Shown piece by piece: positions 1 through 5,481 of a DNA stretch of 10,396 bases. Below the pieces are notes generated by a model. That model was not told the origin of the DNA and did not search any database. It saw only the letters and a program-made list of their open reading frames with translations. Every line of letters begins with the position of its first letter. The first letter of the stretch is position 1. Both the position numbers and the translations under genes were made by a program. Source of the DNA: Methylomonas sp. (GTDB lineage: Bacteria; Pseudomonadota; Gammaproteobacteria; Methylococcales; Methylomonadaceae); assembly GCA_026990815.1 (NCBI GenBank), contig JALXCS010000373.1, positions 1 to 10,396 on the forward strand. Reading direction: 5' to 3'.

Positions 1-75
1 ACGCGCTTTCAGGAGGAACAAAAAGCATTGCAACCCTTGCCAGCCGATGATTTTATCGATTTTACCGAGCTGAGT
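1..75 (+). pseudogene. IS21-family transposase IstA fragment
   Basis: Frame 1 is open from the window edge and reads TRFQEEQKALQPLPADDF followed by IDFTELS before it runs into the palindrome at 76; the frame then stops at 106-108. The pattern R-F-x-E-E-x(4)-L-x-P-L-P, followed by a short acidic/aromatic stretch, resembles the central to C-terminal part of IS21-family IstA transposases, as I recall them. The DDE catalytic core would lie to the left of the window and the C-terminal part is missing, so this is a remnant or is cut at this point. The match is short and made from memory, so confidence is moderate. Confidence 0.5.
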
Positions 76-379
76 GGTAGTGTTCAAAAATCTGTGTCAT
101 TTTCATAAAATGACACAGATTTTTGAACACTACCTCAAATTTCCCTAAATCGTGCAATGCGATAAAAAAAAGTACAATGGATTTGCTCTTATCTTTATTA
201 AGCTCAATTTGTTGAGAAATTTGATTTAAAAGCACAGCAGATTTTTGTAACCAGATATCTGCTACAGCAACTACATCCAGGCAGTGATATGGCAACAAAT
301 GATAATCTTCGCCTTCACCTTCTTTCGGCTTGGCTTTGCCCCAATAGCGGTAATACAATGGTATTGTTTGTGTTTGCAT
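62..379 (-). pseudogene. cas3: Truncated type I-E Cas3 (N-terminal HD-domain stub)
   Basis: From the ATG at 379 the first ~82 codons match the start of E. coli-type Cas3, the CRISPR interference nuclease-helicase recruited by Cascade. Recognisable parts are YWGKAK near residue 12, HLLPYHCLDVVAVAD around 27-41 (a conserved His of the HD nuclease) and FFIALHDLGKFE at 71-82 (the HD pair is H76-D77; E. coli has it at about 74-75). The full protein is about 890 residues. Here similarity ends at 135, where the 59-bp palindrome begins; the last ~23 residues are read from the palindrome and the istA scrap, to a stop at 62. The start at 379 is preferred over the in-frame ATG at 439 because AAGG lies 8 nt upstream and the family start matches; the upstream ATG lies in a hairpin loop. 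Without the remaining HD motifs, helicase and C-terminal domain it cannot work as Cas3. It lies downstream of the WYL regulator on the same strand. Confidence 0.85.
76..134. mobile_element. 59-bp palindromic MITE-like derivative of an IS256-family element
   Basis: Two perfect 28-bp inverted arms (76-103 and 107-134), starting GGTAGTGTTC, are separated by the 3-bp spacer CAT. The first 38 bp (76-113) are identical to the left end of the IS256-family insertion sequence at 10271-10308. The copy therefore has both element termini but no transposase. The flanks do not show a target-site duplication: the left is istA-like and the right is cas3. It sits exactly at the junction of the two broken genes and supplies the false C-terminus of the cas3 stub. 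Confidence 0.85.
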
Positions 380-429
380 ACATCCAACCTTTTTGCAAAA
401 GTATTTTCTAAAATGCATTATCCACAGCC

Positions 430-452
430 ACTGCCTCATTTCGTGAGGCAGT
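430..452. other. Perfect hairpin between WYL regulator and cas3 stub
   Basis: ACTGCCTCA (430-438) and TGAGGCAGT (444-452) form a perfect 9-bp stem with a 5-nt loop, 5 bp beyond the stop of the WYL gene. Neither strand has a proper T-tract after the stem, so it is not a canonical intrinsic terminator. It could be an intercistronic RNA hairpin or an operator. Confidence 0.6.
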
Positions 453-457
453 AAAAT

Positions 458-1429
458 TTAATCGTAAATTCTTTTCATTGCCATGATTTTGTCTTTAACC
501 GCTTGCCGTAAAAAACCGGGCGCAATAACTTCAACATCAGAACCATGTTTCAAAATATCCATTATCAACTCCCGACTGTCACTAAAGGGCAGACTGAGTT
601 GATAACGTCCATCCTCTAGCCATTTTCCTTGTTGCTCTGGATGCCAGTGTTCTTCTGCCACCCATTTCGCTCTTTCCTTGCTGAATTCAAGAATGGCAAT
701 CTGTTCGGCTTTGCCGCTAAAGATGCCGTAAGAGGCATGAATAAATTCATCCAATTGCTTTTGTGGAATAACTTTAATGACGTTGTCTTGTACTTGAACA
801 GCGAAAATTCTATCCACAGCAAATAGTCTTAGCTGGTTCCGGTAATGGCAATAAGCCACCAGATACCAGTTTTCACGATAATAGACTAGTTTCTGGGGAA
901 AAATTGTCCGTTTGGTGATAACATTATCACCTCTTGACCGATAGTGTATTTGCAGGGTTCTTCCGCTAAACAGTCCAGTTGCAATACGTTTGAATTGACC
1001 ATCATCGGACAATCGTCTGCCAATGGAAGGAAAATAAATTTTGTCCGCAAGCACTGGTTGTGGACTATTTTCACGGCTGAGCATTTCTGCAATTCTTTGC
1101 TCCAGGCTGGCAATCTGTTGGCTTAATATGCCGGGTGTAATGTTTTGTAAAATTTGCTGGCAAATCAACAAACCATGCAATTCTTCGGCATTGAACCACA
1201 GACCAGGAAGTTCATACCGTTTGCAGGAAGAGCTTTGGTTGTAGAAGTAACCATTTGCCTTACGATCGTATTCTAATGGTGCATCTAGGTAATCACGCAG
1301 CGTTTCGATGACGCGATCTGCCGTTGCGCGAGAACATTCCAAATTTTCTTGAATTTTTTTTAGGGCGACAGGGTAGCGGTGATTGCTGAGCAAGCTATGT
1401 AACCGGTAAATTCTGTCGAAACGATCCAT
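458..1429 (-). CDS. WYL-domain transcriptional regulator (CRISPR-associated type)
   Basis: A 323-residue protein with the standard layout of WYL regulators. Residues ~1-60 form a winged helix-turn-helix of HTH_11 type (RIYRLHSLLSNHRYPV, then a helix with SRATADRVIETLRDYL). A linker follows to ~140, and then the WYL domain at ~145-215, with the diagnostic tripeptide in RENWYLVAYC at W188-Y189-L190 and the following RLFAVDRI strand. The C-terminal WCX-like part is at ~235-315. WYL domains sense ligands, in some cases nucleic acid, and several regulate CRISPR-cas or other defence operons. Its position directly upstream of a cas3 start on the same strand (78-bp gap) points to control of a type I-E locus, now mostly lost at this site. 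The start ATG has AAGGA very close upstream. The gene is intact. The ligand and target operator are unknown. Confidence 0.88.
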   Translation of the reverse strand: MDRFDRIYRLHSLLSNHRYPVALKKIQENLECSRATADRVIETLRDYLDAPLEYDRKANGYFYNQSSSCKRYELPGLWFNAEELHGLLICQQILQNITPGILSQQIASLEQRIAEMLSRENSPQPVLADKIYFPSIGRRLSDDGQFKRIATGLFSGRTLQIHYRSRGDNVITKRTIFPQKLVYYRENWYLVAYCHYRNQLRLFAVDRIFAVQVQDNVIKVIPQKQLDEFIHASYGIFSGKAEQIAILEFSKERAKWVAEEHWHPEQQGKWLEDGRYQLSLPFSDSRELIMDILKHGSDVEVIAPGFLRQAVKDKIMAMKRIYD

Positions 1430-1869
1430 TTTCCTTTACAACATATAAAAGCCAAAATCATACTGCTGCTCGGAATATAAATTATTTATCCGGTTATTTT
1501 TACCCAATATTCCGCACCCCTAAATAAGAAAAATTAGAACTAATGACAAAAAAGGTGATTTCATTCATATGCCTTGCATTGTGCATTGCCGGAAATAATT
1601 TTCAAATACACTCTAAATGTCAAAATATTTTACTTTTCTCGTAGAATCTATGCGTTTTGCTTAAAAGTAGTTTGTGGCTCATGTGCGGTAAGCTGATTTT
1701 ATTTCAGATTATAAATCTCATCTTGCTTAAACGCTAATGTTGTGATTCTCACAAATTCTAATCTTGGAGCAACCCTAATAATAGATTTGTAAGAATCTGT
1801 CTTACGGGTAACTTGCTTTACGGGTAAAACAGTTCCCACATACCAAATTCATTTAGTAAAGAAATTAGC
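1430..1869. other. Intergenic region with no convincing gene; short repeats
   Basis: About 440 AT-rich bases lie between the WYL start and the groEL terminator. I see no supported coding sequence, tRNA or strong terminator. A 33-codon reading frame at 1543-1644 (+) with a signal-peptide-like start has no ribosome binding site. Visible structure: TTGTGA-TTC-TCACAA (1740-1754); GTAAGA-N5-TCTTAC (1789-1805); and TTACGGGTAA repeated directly at 1802-1811 and 1818-1827, 16 bp apart. The WYL promoter must lie near 1430-1500, but no clear -35/-10 pair is evident. Confidence 0.5.
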
Positions 1870-1905
1870 AAAAAAAACCCCGGCCATCATAGAGATAGCC
1901 AGGGT
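1870..1905 (-). terminator. Intrinsic terminator of groESL
   Basis: Read on the minus strand: ACCCTGGCTATC (1905-1894), loop TCTAT, then GATGGCCGGGGT (1888-1877). This is a 12-bp stem with two G-U pairs, followed directly by an eight-base T run (1877-1870). It lies 34 bp beyond the groEL stop and reads in the right direction. Confidence 0.9.
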
Positions 1906-1939
1906 CGTATTTAAAGCGAAAGGTGCTTTAAGAGAGCGA

Positions 1940-3592
1940 TTACATCATGCCGCCCATGCCGCCCATTCCACCCATGCCGCCCATATCAGGCATTGCAGGA
2001 GCTGCTTTTTCATCAGCAGGCTCATCAGCCACCATCACTTCTGTGGTAATCATCAAGCCAGCGACTGAAGCTGCATTTTGTAATGCAGAACGAGTTACTT
2101 TGGCCGGGTCTAAAATACCCATTTCAATCATATCGCCATATTCACTCGTTGCGGCATTGTAACCATAGTTACCAGAGCCATTAGCCACTTCGTTCAATAC
2201 CACGGATGCTTCCCCGCCTGCATTGGTGACGATTTGACGTAAAGGCTCCTCCATGGCACGACGAAGAATTTTGATGCCAACAGTTTGGTCATCGTTCTCG
2301 CCTTCGAGGTCTTTCAAACTTTCAAGAGCACGAATCAAGGCAGTACCACCTCCGGCAACCACACCCTCTTCAACCGCTGCGCGAGTTGAATGCAAAGCAT
2401 CTTCAACACGGGCTTTTTTCTCTTTCATTTCAACTTCAGTTGCAGCGCCAACTTTAATGACGGCAACACCGCCAGCCAACTTGGCCAAACGCTCCTGAAG
2501 TTTTTCTTTGTCGTAATCTGAGGTTGCTTCATCAATCTGGGCACGGATCTGATTAACACGACCTTTGATCTGTTCTTCAGAACCAGCACCATCGATAATG
2601 GTTGTATTTTCTTTGGTAATTTGAACTTTTTTCGCTGTTCCCAATTGATCCAGCTCAGCTTTTTCAAGTGACAAACCAACTTCTTCAGAAATGACTGTAC
2701 CACCAGTCAAAATAGCGATATCTTCCAGCATTGCTTTACGACGATCACCAAAACCCGGCGCTTTTACCGCGGCAACTTTAACGATACCACGCATGTTATT
2801 AACAACCAATGTTGCCAATGCTTCACCTTCGACATCTTCGGCAATAATTAACAATGGACGACTTGATTTTGCAACACCTTCCAGAATCGGTAATAAATCA
2901 CGGATATTAGAGATTTTTTTGTCGAACAACAAGATATATGGATTTTCAAGTTCGACACTCATGCTATCCTGATTGTTGATGAAGTAAGGTGACAAATAGC
3001 CACGATCAAACTGCATGCCTTCAACAACTTCCAGTTCATTTTCCAGACCTGAACCTTCTTCGACAGTGATTACACCTTCCTTGCCGACTTTTTCCATTGC
3101 TTCGGCGATGATAGTACCAACTGATTTGTCAGAGTTGGCTGAAATAGTACCAACCTGAGCAATGGCATTGTTATCAGCACATGGTGTTGCAGCTGCTTCG
3201 ATTGCTTTTACTGCTTCAGTTACAGCCTTATCAATACCGCGCTTCAAATCCATTGGATTCATTCCCGCAGCTACTGATTTCAATCCTTCGTTCACGATAG
3301 ACTGTGCCAAAACAGTTGCTGTTGTAGTGCCATCACCCGCGACATCAGATGTTTGAGAGGCGACCTCTTTTACCATCTGTGCGCCCATATTTTCGAATTT
3401 ATCTTTCAATTCGATTTCTTTTGCTACTGACACACCATCTTTAGTGATGGTTGGCGCGCCAAAGCTTTTTTCTAAAACTGCATTACGGCCTTTTGGTCCT
3501 AATGTTACTTTTACTGCATTCGCTAAAATATTAACGCCCGCCGCCATTAAAACGCGTGCGTCTCCACCAAATTTTACGTCTTTTGCTGCCAT
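1940..3592 (-). CDS. groEL: Chaperonin GroEL (60 kDa, Hsp60)
   Basis: A 550-residue group I chaperonin subunit. Fourteen copies form the double-ring cytosolic chamber that folds proteins with ATP and the GroES lid. The sequence runs full length: AAKDVKFGGDAR at the start; the nucleotide-binding equatorial elements LGPKGRN (31-37), TITKDGVSVAKE with the conserved Asp at 52, and GDGTTTATV with Asp at 87; the apical domain in the middle; GGGTAL in the second equatorial half; and the flexible GGM-rich tail at the C-terminus (MGGMGGMGGMGGMM). AGGAAAG precedes the start codon. It is 45 bp downstream of groES in one operon, ends in a strong intrinsic terminator, and is expected to be under HrcA/CIRCE control through the shared promoter. 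The tail's antisense gives a proline-rich shadow frame that is not a gene. Confidence 0.98.
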   Translation of the reverse strand: MAAKDVKFGGDARVLMAAGVNILANAVKVTLGPKGRNAVLEKSFGAPTITKDGVSVAKEIELKDKFENMGAQMVKEVASQTSDVAGDGTTTATVLAQSIVNEGLKSVAAGMNPMDLKRGIDKAVTEAVKAIEAAATPCADNNAIAQVGTISANSDKSVGTIIAEAMEKVGKEGVITVEEGSGLENELEVVEGMQFDRGYLSPYFINNQDSMSVELENPYILLFDKKISNIRDLLPILEGVAKSSRPLLIIAEDVEGEALATLVVNNMRGIVKVAAVKAPGFGDRRKAMLEDIAILTGGTVISEEVGLSLEKAELDQLGTAKKVQITKENTTIIDGAGSEEQIKGRVNQIRAQIDEATSDYDKEKLQERLAKLAGGVAVIKVGAATEVEMKEKKARVEDALHSTRAAVEEGVVAGGGTALIRALESLKDLEGENDDQTVGIKILRRAMEEPLRQIVTNAGGEASVVLNEVANGSGNYGYNAATSEYGDMIEMGILDPAKVTRSALQNAASVAGLMITTEVMVADEPADEKAAPAMPDMGGMGGMGGMGGMM

Positions 3593-3637
3593 TTTTCTTT
3601 CCTGAATTCTATAAAAAAGTTAGAAACAATCGTAGGC

Positions 3638-3925
3638 TTAGCCCAAGATTCCCATGATGTCGTCTTCACGCATAACAATGAGCTCTTCGCCATCAACCTT
3701 GACTTCTGTTCCGGAATATTTACCAAACAGTACTCTATCGCCAACCTTGACATCCAACGGACGAATATCACCATTTTCTAGTAACTTGCCATTCCCTACA
3801 GCCAAAACCTCGCCTTCGCTTGGTTTTTCTGCGGCTGAACCAGGTAGCACAATACCACCAGCAGTGGTAGTTTCTTCTTCGACACGTTTAACGATGACTC
3901 GGTCGTGTAACGGACGTATTTTCAT
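3638..3925 (-). CDS. groES: Co-chaperonin GroES (10 kDa, Hsp10)
   Basis: A 95-residue co-chaperonin that caps the GroEL ring as a heptamer. It starts MKIRPLHDRVIVKR. The mobile loop is at ~16-33, with the GroEL-binding IVL tripeptide at 25-27, and GDRVLFGKYSGTEV follows at 62-75. The protein ends in the usual DDIMGILG. The start at 3925 is chosen over an in-frame ATG 48 bp upstream because it matches the family N-terminus and has AGGAG 7 nt upstream; the longer form would add a hydrophobic extension not seen in the family. It is the first gene of the groES-groEL operon. Confidence 0.97.
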   Translation of the reverse strand: MKIRPLHDRVIVKRVEEETTTAGGIVLPGSAAEKPSEGEVLAVGNGKLLENGDIRPLDVKVGDRVLFGKYSGTEVKVDGEELIVMREDDIMGILG

Positions 3926-3966
3926 CAATGTTCTCCTAACAAAATTAAGAAGGTTAAAAAAAATTA

Positions 3967-3993
3967 TTAGCACTCGCTATCTATGAGTGCTAA
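3967..3993. promoter_or_regulatory. CIRCE operator (HrcA binding site)
   Basis: TTAGCACTC (3967-3975), nine bases, then GAGTGCTAA (3985-3993). This is an exact match to the CIRCE consensus TTAGCACTC-N9-GAGTGCTAA. It begins at the inner edge of the -10 element and covers the expected transcription start of groES, where bound HrcA would block initiation. It would also lie in the 5' untranslated region of the messenger. An hrcA gene is expected elsewhere in the genome. Confidence 0.96.
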
Positions 3994-4020
3994 TAATAAT
4001 ATGCTTTTGCAGTCTGTCAA
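3993..4020 (-). promoter_or_regulatory. Sigma70-type promoter of groESL
   Basis: On the minus strand a perfect -35 TTGACA (4020-4015), a 16-bp spacer and TATTAT as -10 (3998-3993) lead straight into the CIRCE operator. A second TTGACA lies at 4045-4040 without a good -10. I see no sigma32-type element (CTTGAA / CCCCAT). Confidence 0.75.
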
Positions 4021-4065
4021 GTATTTTGGCATTATTTCCTGTCAATTTTTTATATTTCAACCATC

Positions 4066-4809
4066 ATGAATGACCAACAACTACTCCGTTACAGCCGCCA
4101 GATCATGCTTCCCCAGGTCGATATTTCCGGCCAGGAAAAACTGCTCCAGGCAAAAATTCTAATTATCGGCGCCGGCGGTCTCGGCTGCCCTGCTGCTATT
4201 TATTTAGCGGCCGCGGGTATCGGTCAAATCACAATTTATGATGATGATAAGGTTGACCTGTCCAATATACAACGACAAATTGCGCATTACACAGACGATG
4301 TAGGGACGGAAAAAGTGATTTCAACCCTTGAGACCTTAAAAAAAATAAATCTCGATGTAAATGTCAAAGCAAAAAGCCAACGCTTAGCAGGAAAATTGCT
4401 GGAAGATGAAGTCGCTCAGGCCGATGTGGTTTTGGATTGCAGCGATAATTTCAGCACTCGTTTTGACATTAACCGGGCTTGCGTAAAACATAATACACCT
4501 TTGGTATCTGCCGCAGCAATCCGATTTGAAGGACAAGTCTCAATTTTCACCCCCGGAAAAAATAACAGTCCATGTTATAACTGCCTGTACGCAGACAATG
4601 GAGAAGAAATGCAAAGCTGCGCTACCAATGGGGTAATAGCTCCTATCACCGGAATAATTGGCAGCATTCAAGCACTTGAAGCACTAAAAATTGTGCTAGA
4701 GATCGGCGAAACGCTAACAGGCAGGCTCCTGTTGCTGGACGGGTTGACTATGGAATGGCAAACAATGAAATTAAAAAAAAACCAGAACTGCCCGACTTGC
4801 GGATGTTGA
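4066..4809 (+). CDS. moeB: MoeB/ThiF/HesA-type E1-like adenylyltransferase
   Basis: A 247-residue enzyme of the ubiquitin-activating E1-like family, the usual length for MoeB or ThiF (about 250). These proteins adenylate the C-terminal glycine of a small sulfur carrier: MoaD for molybdopterin or ThiS for thiamine. Visible features: RYSRQIMLPQVD near the start; the nucleotide-binding loop GAGGLG at 35-40; DDDKVDLSNIQRQ at 59-71 with the adenylation arginine; DCSDNF at 124-129; a zinc site of two CxxC pairs (C170/C173 and C242/C245); and C185 in SCATNGVIAPI, the position of the ThiF persulfide cysteine. There is no rhodanese domain. No clear ribosome binding site precedes the ATG. It is divergent from groESL and has no moa or thi neighbours here, so MoeB versus ThiF cannot be decided; the symbol is provisional. 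Confidence 0.85.
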   Translation: MNDQQLLRYSRQIMLPQVDISGQEKLLQAKILIIGAGGLGCPAAIYLAAAGIGQITIYDDDKVDLSNIQRQIAHYTDDVGTEKVISTLETLKKINLDVNVKAKSQRLAGKLLEDEVAQADVVLDCSDNFSTRFDINRACVKHNTPLVSAAAIRFEGQVSIFTPGKNNSPCYNCLYADNGEEMQSCATNGVIAPITGIIGSIQALEALKIVLEIGETLTGRLLLLDGLTMEWQTMKLKKNQNCPTCGC

Positions 4810-4846
4810 AAAGCTACTAAATCACCATCCGCTTACTTCCCGGAAC

Positions 4847-5053
4847 TTATTTTTTTAATAGACCGTTTACAAAACCTATCGCTTTATCAACCAAATCAGC
4901 AACTACGGATGGACTATCTCCGTGCGGTTCAATATCACCAAAAGGATTGCCGGATTTTTTGGTATACATATAAATAAAGTAGCCTAAAGGCGCAAATGCT
5001 AGAAAACCCACAATCCACATTACAATAAAAAGCTCAATAACTTCACCAGTCAT
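4847..5053 (-). CDS. Small single-span membrane protein, unknown function
   Basis: A 68-residue protein that I do not recognise. Residues ~6-30 (ELFIVMWIVGFLAFAPLGYF) form one hydrophobic transmembrane segment. A basic YTKK then suggests that the C-terminal part faces the cytoplasm. The tail has a polar Gly/Pro/Asp stretch and a short amphipathic helix ending in GFVNGLLKK. The start at 5053 is chosen over one 60 bp upstream because GGAG sits 9 nt before it and a well-formed promoter (5085-5113) starts transcription just upstream. It converges on moeB with a 37-bp gap and is divergent from pqqA. The good promoter, ribosome binding site and coherent topology argue that it is a real gene. No function can be assigned. 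Confidence 0.7.
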   Translation of the reverse strand: MTGEVIELFIVMWIVGFLAFAPLGYFIYMYTKKSGNPFGDIEPHGDSPSVVADLVDKAIGFVNGLLKK

Positions 5054-5084
5054 GTTTATTTCTCCAAAATAATTCTTAAGTATA

Positions 5085-5113
5085 AATATAACCTCCATTT
5101 CGCCAGCCAACAA
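5085..5113 (-). promoter_or_regulatory. Promoter of the small membrane protein gene
   Basis: On the minus strand TTGTTG (5113-5108), 17 bp, TATATT (5090-5085). The predicted start near 5078 leaves a leader of about 25 nt containing the GGAG ribosome binding site. Confidence 0.6.
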
Positions 5114-5204
5114 GTTTTTATCTCAATAAACACCAAATTATCGACATTAATTCAGAAATATTTGCAAACAGGCACCATTGAAAGCAGCTTTCAAAGTTGC
5201 GCTT

Positions 5205-5258
5205 GCTGATTTATCATCGTATACTTTAAATCAGCTTACTTGATCAAGCTAGCATAAT
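5205..5258 (+). promoter_or_regulatory. pqqA upstream control region: inverted repeat, palindrome, candidate -10
   Basis: GCTGATTTA (5205-5213) and TAAATCAGC (5227-5235) form a perfect 9-bp inverted repeat with 13 bp between. A second perfect palindrome, CTTGATCAAG, lies at 5239-5248. The best -10 candidate is CATAAT (5253-5258), which would give a ~25-nt leader to pqqA. No good -35 is found at the right distance, suggesting activator dependence. TATAAA at 5266-5271 is too close to the ribosome binding site to serve. Confidence 0.45.
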
Positions 5259-5289
5259 AACTTGTTATAAAAACTCTGGAGGTTTTACA

Positions 5290-5364
5290 ATGAAATGGGA
5301 AACACCAAGCTACACTGATTTACGTTTTGGCTTTGAAGTCACAATGTACATCTACAACCGTTAA
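5290..5364 (+). CDS. pqqA: PQQ precursor peptide PqqA
   Basis: A 24-residue ribosomally made peptide, the substrate from which pyrroloquinoline quinone is built. It begins MKWETPSYTDLRFGFEV, and the invariant Glu16 and Tyr20 lie in the motif E-V-T-M-Y. PqqE joins the side chains of these two residues, and they become the PQQ skeleton. The length and the YTDLR-x-GFE-x-T-x-Y core match PqqA peptides of other bacteria. A strong GGAGG lies 7 nt before the ATG. The gene is small enough to be missed by length-filtered gene calling. An intrinsic terminator follows 15 bp after the stop, so pqqA may also be made as a short abundant transcript. Confidence 0.97.
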   Translation: MKWETPSYTDLRFGFEVTMYIYNR

Positions 5365-5379
5365 TAGCGGCAAGTTTAG

Positions 5380-5412
5380 AAAAAAAGGGGTTCTTTTGAA
5401 CCCTTTTTTTTT
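5380..5412 (+). terminator. Intrinsic terminator/attenuator between pqqA and pqqB
   Basis: GGGTTC (5388-5393), loop TTTT, GAACCC (5398-5403), with flanking A7 and T9 runs that extend the stem and supply the U-tract. It lies directly after pqqA and ahead of pqqB. If it is only partly efficient, it gives more pqqA message than enzyme message. Confidence 0.85.
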
Positions 5413-5422
5413 GTCCAATATT

Positions 5423-5451
5423 TTGCGTCTAACTATCTCGCATAGTATGAT
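5423..5451 (+). promoter_or_regulatory. Candidate second promoter, ahead of pqqB
   Basis: TTGCGT (5423-5428), 17 bp, TATGAT (5446-5451). The -10 matches five of six consensus bases, the -35 three of six. The predicted start near 5458 leaves ~24 nt to the pqqB ATG. It would let pqqBCDE be transcribed despite the terminator after pqqA. Confidence 0.45.
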
Positions 5452-5481
5452 TCTGCTCTCTTATCAACTTCCCAAATAACT

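Noticed and set aside
1543..1644. A 33-codon plus-strand frame with a signal-peptide-like start (MTKKVISFICLALCIAG)
   Set aside because: No ribosome binding site, no recognisable mature part, and it lies in AT-rich DNA where short hydrophobic frames are common. Possibly a lipoprotein remnant, but not supportable.
1740..1754. TTGTGA-TTC-TCACAA as a CRP site
   Set aside because: The half-sites look like CRP, but the spacing between TGTGA and TCACA is 3 rather than 6, so a CRP dimer would not fit; a chance palindrome is likely.
1947..2162. Proline-rich plus-strand frame (MPPMPPIPPMPPI)
   Set aside because: It is the exact antisense of the GroEL GGM tail.
3654..3986. 110-codon plus-strand frame
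   Set aside because: Antisense of groES and its leader; GroES is unambiguous.
4799..4832. GCGGATG/CATCCGC inverted repeat at the end of the moeB-like gene as a terminator
   Set aside because: Only 7 bp with a 20-nt loop and no T-tract directly after the stem in either direction.
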